From assembly GCA_937952085.1 (NCBI GenBank), contig CALFYQ010000332.1, positions 1-7,647 of the forward strand: 7,647 nt of DNA, read 5' to 3'. A program made the position numbers and the translations under genes. Positions 1 through 6,770 of this stretch are shown here, one piece after another (the stretch's first letter is position 1; each line of letters begins with the position of its first letter). This DNA is from an uncultured Paracoccaceae bacterium (GTDB taxonomy: Bacteria > Pseudomonadota > Alphaproteobacteria > Rhodobacterales > Rhodobacteraceae). The notes under the pieces are model-generated. The model did no database searches. It worked only from the letters and a program-made list of their open reading frames with translations, and was not told the DNA's origin.

Positions 1-577
1 GCGGCGCCCAGCGGCAGGTCAGGCCCTCCAGATCGGGCGCCTCGTCCTCCTCGCCGGCGGCGAGCGCCGCCGGGTCGCCTTCCGAGCGCTTCATGATCTC
101 ATCGACGCGGGTGAGGCCGCCGCCCGCGAACATGGCGAGATGGTTCTTCTCGTTCAGCGCGAGGCGGAGGATGCGAAGGTCGAACCCCTCCCGCCGGAGC
201 CGCGCCACCGGCACCGTGACGGCGCGGAGCGAGAGCCCGTAGATCCGCTCGGCGTGGCGCTGGAGGCGGCGGAGCGCGGCCGCCCCTGTCTCGGCGAGAC
301 GACCGGGCACCGCCACCGCCCCGCCGTCGCCGCCGAAGACGAAGGGCAGGTCCTCCCCGCGGCAGGCGTTCAGCACGGCCGTGATCACCGCCGCCCCGAG
401 CATGTTCACCGCCTTGTAGCGGCCCGCCGCGATCGCCCGGCCCGAGCCGACGATGTCGCCGGCCAGGACCACCCAGTCATCCGGCGCCGGCGCATAGGCG
501 CCAAGATCGGCGACGGCCGCGAAATCCCGGAACGGGGGCAGGTCCGCGTAGAATCGGTCATCTTCGGCGCTCGTCAT
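1..577 (-). CDS. DUF3095 family protein, nucleotide-cyclase-like, C-terminus beyond the window
   Basis: Reading leftward from the ATG at 577-575, the frame stays open for 192 codons to the window edge, so the C-terminal part and stop are missing. The protein starts MTSAEDDRFYADLPPFRDF and fits DUF3095: an FYADLP start, PDDWVVLAGDIVGSG (32-46), GRYKAVN (52-58), LPFVFGGDGGAV (77-88), LAMFAGGG and GLTCRW near the cut. The DIVGS strand (Asp41) and the GGDG hairpin (Asp84) resemble the two metal-binding strands of class III nucleotide cyclases, and DUF3095 proteins are often annotated as adenylate-cyclase-like. Activity is unproven and the substrate unknown. Position 46 is Gly where I recall Thr in most relatives (GST). 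No clear Shine-Dalgarno precedes the start, but the homology begins within ten residues of it. The gene lies downstream of the tRNA-Arg on the same strand and is unrelated to the operon on the other strand. Family assignment is firm; function is not. Confidence 0.88.
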   Translation of the reverse strand, partial: MTSAEDDRFYADLPPFRDFAAVADLGAYAPAPDDWVVLAGDIVGSGRAIAAGRYKAVNMLGAAVITAVLNACRGEDLPFVFGGDGGAVAVPGRLAETGAAALRRLQRHAERIYGLSLRAVTVPVARLRREGFDLRILRLALNEKNHLAMFAGGGLTRVDEIMKRSEGDPAALAAGEEDEAPDLEGLTCRWAP

Positions 578-686
578 GCGGCCGGACTATGCACGATCCG
601 GAGCGCAAGGCGCGCGTTGGCGACAGGGCTGCCGAACAGACCCGATGGCGCGAGCCGGTTCACGTCGGATGGATGTGGAGGTGAGA
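578..686. other. Intergenic spacer between tRNA-Arg and the DUF3095 gene
   Basis: This 109-base spacer lies between the tRNA 3' end and the DUF3095 start, both on the minus strand. I see no T-rich terminator after the tRNA. An inverted repeat CCGGA-N10-TCCGG (582-601) sits just upstream of the DUF3095 start. Its spacer holds a CATAGT on the minus strand that could serve as a -10 box, although I find no good -35 at proper spacing. Confidence 0.4.
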
Positions 687-763
687 TGGCGCGCCGAGGA
701 GGATTCGAACCCCCGACCCCCAGATTCGTAGTCTGGTGCTCTATCCAACTGAGCTATCGGCGC
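687..763 (-). tRNA. tRNA-Arg (anticodon ACG)
   Basis: On the minus strand the 77 bases fold as a standard tRNA. The acceptor stem is GCGCCGA (763-757) with TCGGCGC (697-691), followed by discriminator G and an encoded CCA (689-687). The D arm is GCTCAGTTGGATAGAGC. The anticodon stem is CCAGA/TCTGG with loop CTACGAA. The T arm is GGGGG-TTCGAAT-CCTCC with one G-U pair. The anticodon ACG is at 729-727. Its A34 is expected to be deaminated to inosine by TadA, so that it reads CGU, CGC and CGA arginine codons. The gene points away from the oxidoreductase operon and probably has its own promoter upstream at about 797-823. Confidence 0.97.
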
Positions 764-796
764 CCTGCGCGGAGGCTCTTTCCGCGCGCCGGTCCC

Positions 797-823
797 AATA
801 TAGGGGGGCGCGGCGGGGCGCAA
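797..823 (-). promoter_or_regulatory. Putative promoter of tRNA-Arg
   Basis: On the minus strand a TATATT -10-like box (802-797) is the only AT-rich stretch in the region. It is preceded by TTGCGC (823-818) after a 15-base spacer, shorter than the usual 17. Transcription would start near 790, about 27 bases before the tRNA 5' end. The -10 match and its position support the call; the -35 is weak. Confidence 0.4.
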
Positions 824-840
824 GGGGCGCGGGAAAGGAT

Positions 841-870
841 TTGACAGGCCGAGCGGCGGGGGCGTTCTCT
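841..870 (+). promoter_or_regulatory. Putative promoter of the molybdenum hydroxylase operon
   Basis: A perfect TTGACA -35 box (841-846) stands upstream of the first operon gene. At 17-18 bases downstream the -10 candidates (GTTCTC or TTCTCT, 864-870) are poor, so an activator or alternative sigma factor may be needed. Transcription would begin near 876-878. That leaves too short a leader for the ATG at 883 and a better one for the ATG at 898. The inference rests on one good hexamer. Confidence 0.35.
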
Positions 871-882
871 CGGGCCTCGAAG

Positions 883-1752
883 ATGTCGGGGTCCGGGATG
901 GGATACGCCGCGCCGCGGGCGCTGGATGAGGCGCTGGCGCTCTTGGCCGCCGAGGCGGGGCCGGCCGTCGCCGGCGGCACCGATCTCTACCCCTCGCTCG
1001 GAGAGCAGCCGGTGCCGCCCGGGCTCGTCGATCTGACCGGGCTGCCGGAACTTCGGGGAATTGCCCGCGAGGGCGGTTTCTGGCGGATCGGGGCGGGGGA
1101 AAGCTGGGCCGCAATCGCGGCGCTTCCGTTCCCGCCGGGCTTCGAGGGGCTGCGCGAGGCGGCGCGCGTGGTAGGCGGCGCGCAGATCCAGAACGCGGGG
1201 ACCATCGGCGGCAATCTCTGCACCGCCTCGCCGGCGGCGGACGGGGTTCCGCCGCTCCTCACGCTCGGCGCGGAGGTCGAGATCGCGGGGCCGGGCGGGC
1301 GTCGTCGGTTGCCGCTCGACGAGTTCCTGCTCGGGCCGCGACGGACTGCGCTCCGGGCGGGAGAGATCCTCCTCGCCATTCTGATCCCGGAGCCTCCGTC
1401 AGGCGTCGGCGCCGCATTCGAGAAGCTTGGCGCCCGGACGCATCTCGTCATTTCCATCGTGTCCGCCGCGGCGCTGGTCTCGCCGGGGCCGGGCGGCCGG
1501 ATCGCCGAGGCGAGGATCGCCATCGGCGCGGCCTCGCCGGTCGCGCGGCGGCTGACGGCGCTCGAGGCCCGGCTCGCCGGCGCGGATCCCTCGGCGCTAA
1601 ACGCTCCGGGTTTCGTGACATCGACCGACGTCGCGCCGCTTGCGCCGATCGACGACGTGCGGGCCACGGCGGCCTATCGGCGCGAAGCGGCGGCCGAACT
1701 GGCGCGGCGGGCGCTTCTCTCCGCGGCGCGGCGCGCGGGGCTCGCGCCATGA
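883..1752 (+). CDS. FAD-binding subunit of a xanthine-dehydrogenase-family hydroxylase
   Basis: This 289-residue protein is the medium, FAD-binding subunit of a molybdenum hydroxylase. It carries electrons from the [2Fe-2S] clusters of its partner to the final acceptor in the cytoplasm. FAD contacts are visible as AVAGGTDLYP (28-37) and NAGTIGGNLCTASPAADG (104-121), the family's two signature loops. A C-terminal CO-dehydrogenase-flavoprotein-like domain follows (FEKLGARTHLVISIVSAAAL, about 179-198). About 290 residues is the usual length. The frame is open back to 736, but that would run into the tRNA. ATG 883 is taken here. ATG 898 (MGYAAPRALDEAL) is equally possible: it matches the normal start of the family, has GGGG at 888-891 as a weak ribosome binding site, and fits the TTGACA promoter better. 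It is first in the operon, and its stop overlaps the next start as ATGA. Substrate cannot be read from this subunit. Confidence 0.92.
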   Translation: MSGSGMGYAAPRALDEALALLAAEAGPAVAGGTDLYPSLGEQPVPPGLVDLTGLPELRGIAREGGFWRIGAGESWAAIAALPFPPGFEGLREAARVVGGAQIQNAGTIGGNLCTASPAADGVPPLLTLGAEVEIAGPGGRRRLPLDEFLLGPRRTALRAGEILLAILIPEPPSGVGAAFEKLGARTHLVISIVSAAALVSPGPGGRIAEARIAIGAASPVARRLTALEARLAGADPSALNAPGFVTSTDVAPLAPIDDVRATAAYRREAAAELARRALLSAARRAGLAP

Positions 1753-4496
1753 ACGAGCGGGCCGCGGGGATCGTCGCCTTCACGCTGAATGGGGCCGAAG
1801 CCGCAACCTCGCCGCGCCCGGCGGAGCGCCTGTCGGAGACGCTGCGGGAGCGTCTCGGCGCGCGGGAAGTGAAGGTCGGCTGCGATGCGGGAGATTGCGG
1901 CGCCTGCACCGTGCTGCTCGACGGCGCGCCGATCTGCGCCTGCCTCACGCCGGCGCGGCGTGCCGAGGGGCGGCGGGTCGAAACCGTGCGCGGCATCGTC
2001 GAGAGCGCCGAGGGCCGGGCGCTCGCCGCCGCCTTCGCGGCGCGGGGCGCGGCGCAATGCGGGATCTGCACGCCGGGCATGATGGTCGCCGCAGCGGCGC
2101 TTCTCCGCGCGCCCGGGCCGAAAGGCGCGGCGGCGATCGAAAGGGCGCTCGGCGGCGTCCTCTGCCGCTGCACCGGCTATCGGAAGATCATCGACGCGGT
2201 CGCGGATGCGGCGGCGGGCCGGGCCTCGCCGACGGAGACCGGGGGGATCGGCGCGGCGCGCGCTAGGCTCGACGGGGCGGCGAAGATCGACGGGCGGGAG
2301 CGGTTCGGCGACGACGTGGCGCCGGAGGGCGCGCTCGTCCTCAAGGCGATCCGGAGCCCCTGGCCTCGCGCCGCCTTCGCTTTTGGCGACCTCGCGGCAT
2401 GGAAGGCGGCGCGGCCCTGGGTCGCCGCGGTGCTGACCGCGGACGATATCGAGGGCGAGAACCGCTTCGGCGTGATCCCGCCCTTCGCCGACCAGCCGGC
2501 CTTCGCGGCGGGCGAGGCGCGGTTCCGCGGCGAGGCGGTGGCGGCCGTGGTTGGCGAGGCGGAGGCGATGGCGGGCTTCGACCCGGCCGGGTTTCCGGCG
2601 ACCTGGACGAAGCTGCCGGCGACGGAAAGCCCCATGGCGGCGCAGGCGGCGGGCGCGGCGCTTCTCCACGAGGGCCGGGCGGGGAACGTGATGTGCCGCG
2701 GCCTTGTCGCGAAGGGCGACGCTGCGGCGGCGCTCGCCGGGGCGGCGCATGTCGTCGAGGGCGAATTCGGGACAGCCTTCGTCGAGCACGCCTACATCGA
2801 GCCGGAAGCAGGCTTCGCCGAGATGGTGGAGGGCCGGCTCCACCTTCACGCCTGCACCCAGGCGCCCGGCATGGACCGGGAGGCGCTGGCGGCGATCCTC
2901 GGCTGGCCGGAGGAGCGCATCCGCATCGTCCCGACCGCAACGGGCGGCGGCTTCGGCTCGAAACTCGACCTCTCTCTCCAGCCCTATCTCGCGCTCGGGG
3001 CGATCCGCACGGGGCGCCCGGTTCGCATGGCCTACAGCCGCGGCGAGTCGATGCGCTCCACCACCAAGCGGCACCCGGCGCGGATGCGGGTGCGGATCGG
3101 CGCGGACGCGGAGGGGCGCATCGCCGGGCTCCATTTCACCGGCGAGTTCGACACGGGCGCCTACGCCTCCTGGGGGCCGACTGTGGCGAACCGCGTGCCG
3201 GTCCACGCTTCCGGCCCTTATCTGGTGCGTGACTATCGCGCCGAGAGCGCGGCGATCCACACCAACAACCCGCCTTCGGGCGCCTTCCGCGGCTTCGGCG
3301 TGCCGCAGGCCGCGGTGGCGGTGGAGCAGTTGCTTGACGATCTGGCGGCGAAGCTTGGGTTGGACCCGCTGGAGTTTCGCCTCCGGAATGCGCTCCGGAA
3401 CGGAGAGCCGACCGTCACCGGGCAGGTCTTCGGGCAGGGCGTCGGCATCGCCGCCTGCCTCGAGGCGCTGCGGGGGCCGTGGGCGGAGCAGCGCGCCGCT
3501 GCGGCCGCGTTCAACGCGGCGAGCGTGAGCCCGCTTCGACGCGGCGTCGGGCTGGCGGCGGGCTGGTATGGCTGCGGCAACACCTCGCTGCCGAACCCGT
3601 CGACGATCCGCGCCGGGGTGACGCCGGAGGGGCGGATCGTGCTCCACCAGGGCGCGGTCGATATCGGGCAGGGCGCGAACACGGTGATCCCGGCGATCTT
3701 CGCCGAGGCGCTTGGCGTGCCGGTCGAGGCGCTGACCGTGCTCGGCGCCGACACCGACATCACGCCGGACGCCGGCAAGACCTCAGCTTCCCGGCAGACC
3801 TTCGTCACCGGCGCCGCGGCGCTCCGGGCGGGGCGGGCGCTCCGCGCGCGGCTCCTCGCCCTCGCCAACGCCGGGGACGCCGCGCGGATCGAGGCGAGGC
3901 CGGAGGGGCTGAGCGTGATCGAGGCCGGTGCGGCGCGGCGCCCGGCCCTCGCCGCCGACCCGGAGGACCGGTTCGGCTATGCGCTTCGGGTCGAGGAGAG
4001 CTACGATCCGCCGACCAAACCGCTCGACGCGCTGGGGCAGGGGGAGCCCTACGCCCAGTTCGGCTACGCCGCGCAGATCGCCGAGGTGGAGGTGGACATG
4101 GCGCTTGGAACCGTGCGCCCGCTCGGCTTCGTCGCCGCCCACGATGTGGGCCGGGCGATCAACCCGCTTCTCGTCGAGGGGCAGGTGGAGGGCGGGATCG
4201 CGCAAGGTTTGGGCATGGCGCTGATGGAGGAATACATTCCCGGCCGCACCGAGAACCTGCATGACTACCTGATCCCGACCGTCGGCGACGTGCCCCCCAT
4301 CGAGACCATCATCGTGGAGGAGCCGGACGCGCACGGCCCCTTCGGCGCCAAGGGGCTCGGCGAGCACGCCCTGATCCCGACCGCGCCGGCGCTCCTCAAC
4401 GCCATCGCCCACGCCACCGGCGCGCGCGTCGCGCAGCTTCCCGCCACGCCCTCCCGCCTTTTCGCCGCCATCCGGGCCCGCCATGAACAGCCCTGA
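1749..4496 (+). CDS. Fused [2Fe-2S]/molybdenum catalytic subunit of a xanthine-dehydrogenase-family hydroxylase
   Basis: This 915-residue fusion hydroxylates its substrate with water-derived oxygen at a molybdenum-pterin centre. A plant-type [2Fe-2S] domain comes first (about 8-70; Cys45, Cys50, Cys53, Cys65). A helical second [2Fe-2S] domain follows (about 75-155; CGIC 104-107, CRC 139-141). The hammerhead and molybdenum domains span about 166-910. They show TATGGGFGSK (396-405), GAFRGFGVPQ (511-520), DIGQGANT (638-645), GKTSASRQTFVTG (676-688) and the catalytic glutamate in FGAKGLGE (Glu872). By motif alignment with bovine xanthine oxidase, Gln371, Arg514 and Glu872 match Gln767, Arg880 and Glu1261, but Leu406 replaces purine-binding Glu802. 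A substrate other than xanthine is therefore likely, perhaps an N-heteroaromatic acid such as nicotinate (inference). The fusion resembles Desulfovibrio aldehyde oxidoreductase in order and length, but here a separate FAD subunit is encoded upstream with a 4 bp overlap. The following reductase gene starts 14 bp before this stop. Confidence 0.93.
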   Translation: MNERAAGIVAFTLNGAEAATSPRPAERLSETLRERLGAREVKVGCDAGDCGACTVLLDGAPICACLTPARRAEGRRVETVRGIVESAEGRALAAAFAARGAAQCGICTPGMMVAAAALLRAPGPKGAAAIERALGGVLCRCTGYRKIIDAVADAAAGRASPTETGGIGAARARLDGAAKIDGRERFGDDVAPEGALVLKAIRSPWPRAAFAFGDLAAWKAARPWVAAVLTADDIEGENRFGVIPPFADQPAFAAGEARFRGEAVAAVVGEAEAMAGFDPAGFPATWTKLPATESPMAAQAAGAALLHEGRAGNVMCRGLVAKGDAAAALAGAAHVVEGEFGTAFVEHAYIEPEAGFAEMVEGRLHLHACTQAPGMDREALAAILGWPEERIRIVPTATGGGFGSKLDLSLQPYLALGAIRTGRPVRMAYSRGESMRSTTKRHPARMRVRIGADAEGRIAGLHFTGEFDTGAYASWGPTVANRVPVHASGPYLVRDYRAESAAIHTNNPPSGAFRGFGVPQAAVAVEQLLDDLAAKLGLDPLEFRLRNALRNGEPTVTGQVFGQGVGIAACLEALRGPWAEQRAAAAAFNAASVSPLRRGVGLAAGWYGCGNTSLPNPSTIRAGVTPEGRIVLHQGAVDIGQGANTVIPAIFAEALGVPVEALTVLGADTDITPDAGKTSASRQTFVTGAAALRAGRALRARLLALANAGDAARIEARPEGLSVIEAGAARRPALAADPEDRFGYALRVEESYDPPTKPLDALGQGEPYAQFGYAAQIAEVEVDMALGTVRPLGFVAAHDVGRAINPLLVEGQVEGGIAQGLGMALMEEYIPGRTENLHDYLIPTVGDVPPIETIIVEEPDAHGPFGAKGLGEHALIPTAPALLNAIAHATGARVAQLPATPSRLFAAIRARHEQP

Positions 4497-5934
4497 CCCC
4501 GTCGCCTCCGACAAGATCCGGTGCGACGCCTGCCCCGTCCTCTGCTACATCGCCGAGGGCCGCGCCGGCGCCTGCGACCGCTACGCCAACCAGGGCGGTC
4601 AGCTCGTCCGACTCGATCCGCTGACCGCGATCGAGCGCGGCGCCCCGGCCGTGCCCTTCCTCGAATGCGGCTGGGACGGGAACCCGATCGCGTCCCGCCC
4701 CTTCCTCACCGCGGTCGGCGCCGGCACGACCTATCCGGACTACAAGCCCGCGCCCTTCATCGTTTCGGAGGAGGTGGAGGGGGTGGAGATGGTGACGGTC
4801 GTCACCGAGGGGATCTTCTCCTATTGCGGCGTGAAGGTGAAGATCGACACCGACCGGCACATCGGCCCCGAACGCGCGCTCGTCCGCGCGGGGGGCGAAC
4901 CGGTCGGCCATGTCACCACCACCGAATACGGCTCGAAGATGCTGTCGCTCGGCGGGGTGGAGCACCTGACCGGCGGCGGAAAGGCCGAAGGCCGCGTCAC
5001 CTGCGAGACGCTGCTCAAGCTCTGCAACAAGGAGGAGGTGACGCTCGAGGTTGACGAGGGCGCGGCGATGACGATCCGCGCCGGGACCGCGCCGGTGATC
5101 GACGGCAAGCCTGAGGCGCTGATGCGCGTCGGCTGCGGCTCCGCCGCCATCGGCATGTTCGCGGTGCAGTGGGCGCCCCATGCCGACGAGGTGATCGTGG
5201 TGGACGACCACATCACCGGCGTCCTCTCCGAGCATCAGGCGGGCCGGATGCTGGGGCTGGAGCCGACCGGCATCCGCGTGAAGGGCCGCCGCTCCACGCC
5301 CGGCCGCTATTTCAAGGTGGCCGAGCCCGGCGCTGGTTGGGGCGGCACCAACGTCTCCGACCCGCTCGACATTCTCCTGCCCGCCGACAAGCGGAAGGCG
5401 AAGCCGGGGATGACGCTCTTCATGGTCTCGACCACCGGCGAGGATTCCGCCTTCTTCCGCCTCGACGAGGATCTCTTGCCGCGCGAGGAGGAGATCCCGC
5501 CCGCCCTCGTCGCCTCCGCCGAACGGGTGCGGGAGAATTGCGAGCCGGCGCTCGTCTCCGTTCTCTTCATGGCGGGGGCCGGCGGCTCGCTCCGCGCCGG
5601 CGTCACCGAGAACCCGGTCGGGCTGACCCGTTCGGTCCGGAACGCGCTCACCCAAGTCACCATCGGCGGCGCGCCGGCCTATCTCTGGCCGGGCGGCGGC
5701 ATCACTGTAATGGCGGACGTGCTGGAGACGCCGGAGAACGCCTTCGGCTACGTCCCGACGCCGGCCCTCGTCGCGCCCGTCGAGTTCACCCTGCGGCGGG
5801 AGGATTTCGTCGCGCTCGGCGGCCATGCGGACCGGATCCGCCCGGTCTCCGAGGTGCTCGGCGGTGCGAAGCGCGTCTCCGCGCCGGTGGCGAGGGACCC
5901 GCGCGACCGACGCAATTTCCGGTGGGGGGCGTGA
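4483..5934 (+). CDS. 6-hydroxynicotinate reductase homologue (iron-sulfur protein)
   Basis: The 483-residue protein resembles 6-hydroxynicotinate reductase (Hnr). In Eubacterium barkeri, Hnr uses reduced ferredoxin to convert 6-hydroxynicotinate to 1,4,5,6-tetrahydro-6-oxonicotinate. I recognised the family by overall sequence and context. The N-terminus carries CDACPVLC (14-21) and Cys31, which would suit a [4Fe-4S] cluster. Other notable stretches are TEGIFSYCGVKVKIDTD (108-124), RVGCGSAAIGMF (215-226), TPGRYFKVAEPGAGWGGTN (272-290) and WPGGGITVMADV (402-413), with FGYVPTPALVAPVEFT close to the C-terminus. The ATG at 4483 lies inside the end of the hydroxylase gene and gives the expected N-terminus just before the Cys cluster. 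Coupling to a molybdenum hydroxylase fits hydroxylation followed by ring reduction. The true substrate may not be 6-hydroxynicotinate, because no enamidase or other pathway gene is in view. No ferredoxin is encoded here, so the electron donor is unknown. Confidence 0.85.
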   Translation: MNSPDPVASDKIRCDACPVLCYIAEGRAGACDRYANQGGQLVRLDPLTAIERGAPAVPFLECGWDGNPIASRPFLTAVGAGTTYPDYKPAPFIVSEEVEGVEMVTVVTEGIFSYCGVKVKIDTDRHIGPERALVRAGGEPVGHVTTTEYGSKMLSLGGVEHLTGGGKAEGRVTCETLLKLCNKEEVTLEVDEGAAMTIRAGTAPVIDGKPEALMRVGCGSAAIGMFAVQWAPHADEVIVVDDHITGVLSEHQAGRMLGLEPTGIRVKGRRSTPGRYFKVAEPGAGWGGTNVSDPLDILLPADKRKAKPGMTLFMVSTTGEDSAFFRLDEDLLPREEEIPPALVASAERVRENCEPALVSVLFMAGAGGSLRAGVTENPVGLTRSVRNALTQVTIGGAPAYLWPGGGITVMADVLETPENAFGYVPTPALVAPVEFTLRREDFVALGGHADRIRPVSEVLGGAKRVSAPVARDPRDRRNFRWGA

Positions 5935-6770
5935 GGGAGCGGCCGCAGCGCGCCGTATTCCCCGACGGGCGGCTCGGCCTCCGTCACGGGCCGATCGAGC
6001 TTGTGATCGGAGCGGAAGGGCCGGCCCGCGCCGCCGCGCTCGAAGCCGCCGAGCGCCGCTTCGCGACGATCCTCGAAGAACTGGTCGCCGAATTGCCGCT
6101 GCTACGTCAGCCGCCCGCCGCGCTGCCCGAAGGGCCGACGGCCCGGCGCATGTGGGCGGCGGCGCGGCCGCACGCGGCCCGCGTCTTCGTCACGCCGATG
6201 GCGGCGGTCGCCGGCGCCGTGGCCGAGGAAATTCTCGCGGCGATGGTGGCTTCGGGCCCGCTCGTCAAAGCCTATGTGAACGACGGCGGCGACATCGCCC
6301 TCCATCTCGAAGCCGGCGCAACCTACGCCGCGGCGATCCGCGGGCTGGACGGGTCGGAACTCGGCCGCTTCACCATCCGGCCGGAAGACGGGATCGGCGG
6401 CGTCGCCACCAGCGGCCGCGGCGGGCGCTCCCTCTCGCTCGGGATCGGCGAAAGCGTCACCGCCCTCGCCGCCACCGCCGCCGCCGCGGATGCCGCCGCC
6501 ACGCTCCTCGCCAATGCGGTGGACCTGCCGGGGCACAAGGCGATCCGCCGCGTCCCGGCTCGCGACCTCCAGCCCGACAGCGATCTCGGCGACCGGCCGG
6601 TCACCGTCGAGGTCGGGCCGATCACCGAGGCGGAGGCCGATGAGGCGCTCGCCCGAGGGTTCGCCGAGGCGGAATGGATGCGCGGGGCGGGCCTCATCCG
6701 CGGCGCGCTCCTCCATCTCCGCGGCCGCACCCGCATCCTTTCCCCCGATCCGAGCCTCGCAGATGCCTGA
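5931..6770 (+). CDS. UPF0280 family protein, ApbE-like
   Basis: The 279-residue protein belongs to UPF0280, a family of unknown function related in fold to ApbE flavin transferases. ApbE-like features are AYVNDGGDIALHL (114-126), matching the GGD motif, GVATSGRGGRSLSLG (157-171), matching the ATSG loop, and SVTALAATAAAADAAATL (175-192), whose Asp187 and Thr191 fall where ApbE binds magnesium. The PMAAVAGAVAEEI stretch (89-101) is also typical of the family. The start chosen is GTG 5931, overlapping the reductase stop as GTGA, with a G-rich GGTGGGGGG stretch just before it. The open frame continues far upstream, but only as a shadow of the reductase gene. No membrane segment or lipoprotein signal is seen, unlike exported ApbE, so it should be cytoplasmic. 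Its place directly after the reductase suggests a maturation role such as flavin attachment; this is inference. Confidence 0.87.
   Translation: MRERPQRAVFPDGRLGLRHGPIELVIGAEGPARAAALEAAERRFATILEELVAELPLLRQPPAALPEGPTARRMWAAARPHAARVFVTPMAAVAGAVAEEILAAMVASGPLVKAYVNDGGDIALHLEAGATYAAAIRGLDGSELGRFTIRPEDGIGGVATSGRGGRSLSLGIGESVTALAATAAAADAAATLLANAVDLPGHKAIRRVPARDLQPDSDLGDRPVTVEVGPITEAEADEALARGFAEAEWMRGAGLIRGALLHLRGRTRILSPDPSLADA

Noticed and set aside
687..763. tRNA-Arg as an integration site for a genomic island carrying the operon
   Set aside because: Islands usually enter at the tRNA 3' end, which here faces the DUF3095 gene. The operon lies on the 5' side, and no integrase or duplicated tRNA end was seen.
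140..844. Plus-strand open frame over the DUF3095 gene and the tRNA
   Set aside because: It runs antisense through both the DUF3095 coding region and the tRNA and shows no protein family features.
736..882. N-terminal extension of the FAD subunit back to ATG 736
   Set aside because: The extension overlaps the tRNA gene and both candidate promoters, and the family normally starts close to the YxxPxxLxEAL motif.
883..1752. Naming the first two genes as xanthine dehydrogenase with xdh symbols
   Set aside because: The family is certain but the purine-binding Glu is replaced in the catalytic subunit and the neighbours point to another heterocycle, so no symbol is assigned.
1674..3647. Long open frame on the minus strand across the molybdenum subunit gene (657 codons)
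   Set aside because: Arg/Pro/Ala-rich translation with no recognisable domain. It is antisense to a gene with unambiguous family motifs, and such shadows are common in GC-rich DNA.
4396..5826. Long minus-strand open frame across the reductase gene (476 codons)
   Set aside because: Antisense shadow of the 6-hydroxynicotinate reductase homologue. Its composition is skewed and no motif is visible.
5169..5930. Upstream in-frame extension of the UPF0280 gene into the reductase gene
   Set aside because: The extended part is an out-of-frame translation of the reductase with no homology. The GTG at 5931 gives the normal family N-terminus and a GTGA overlap.
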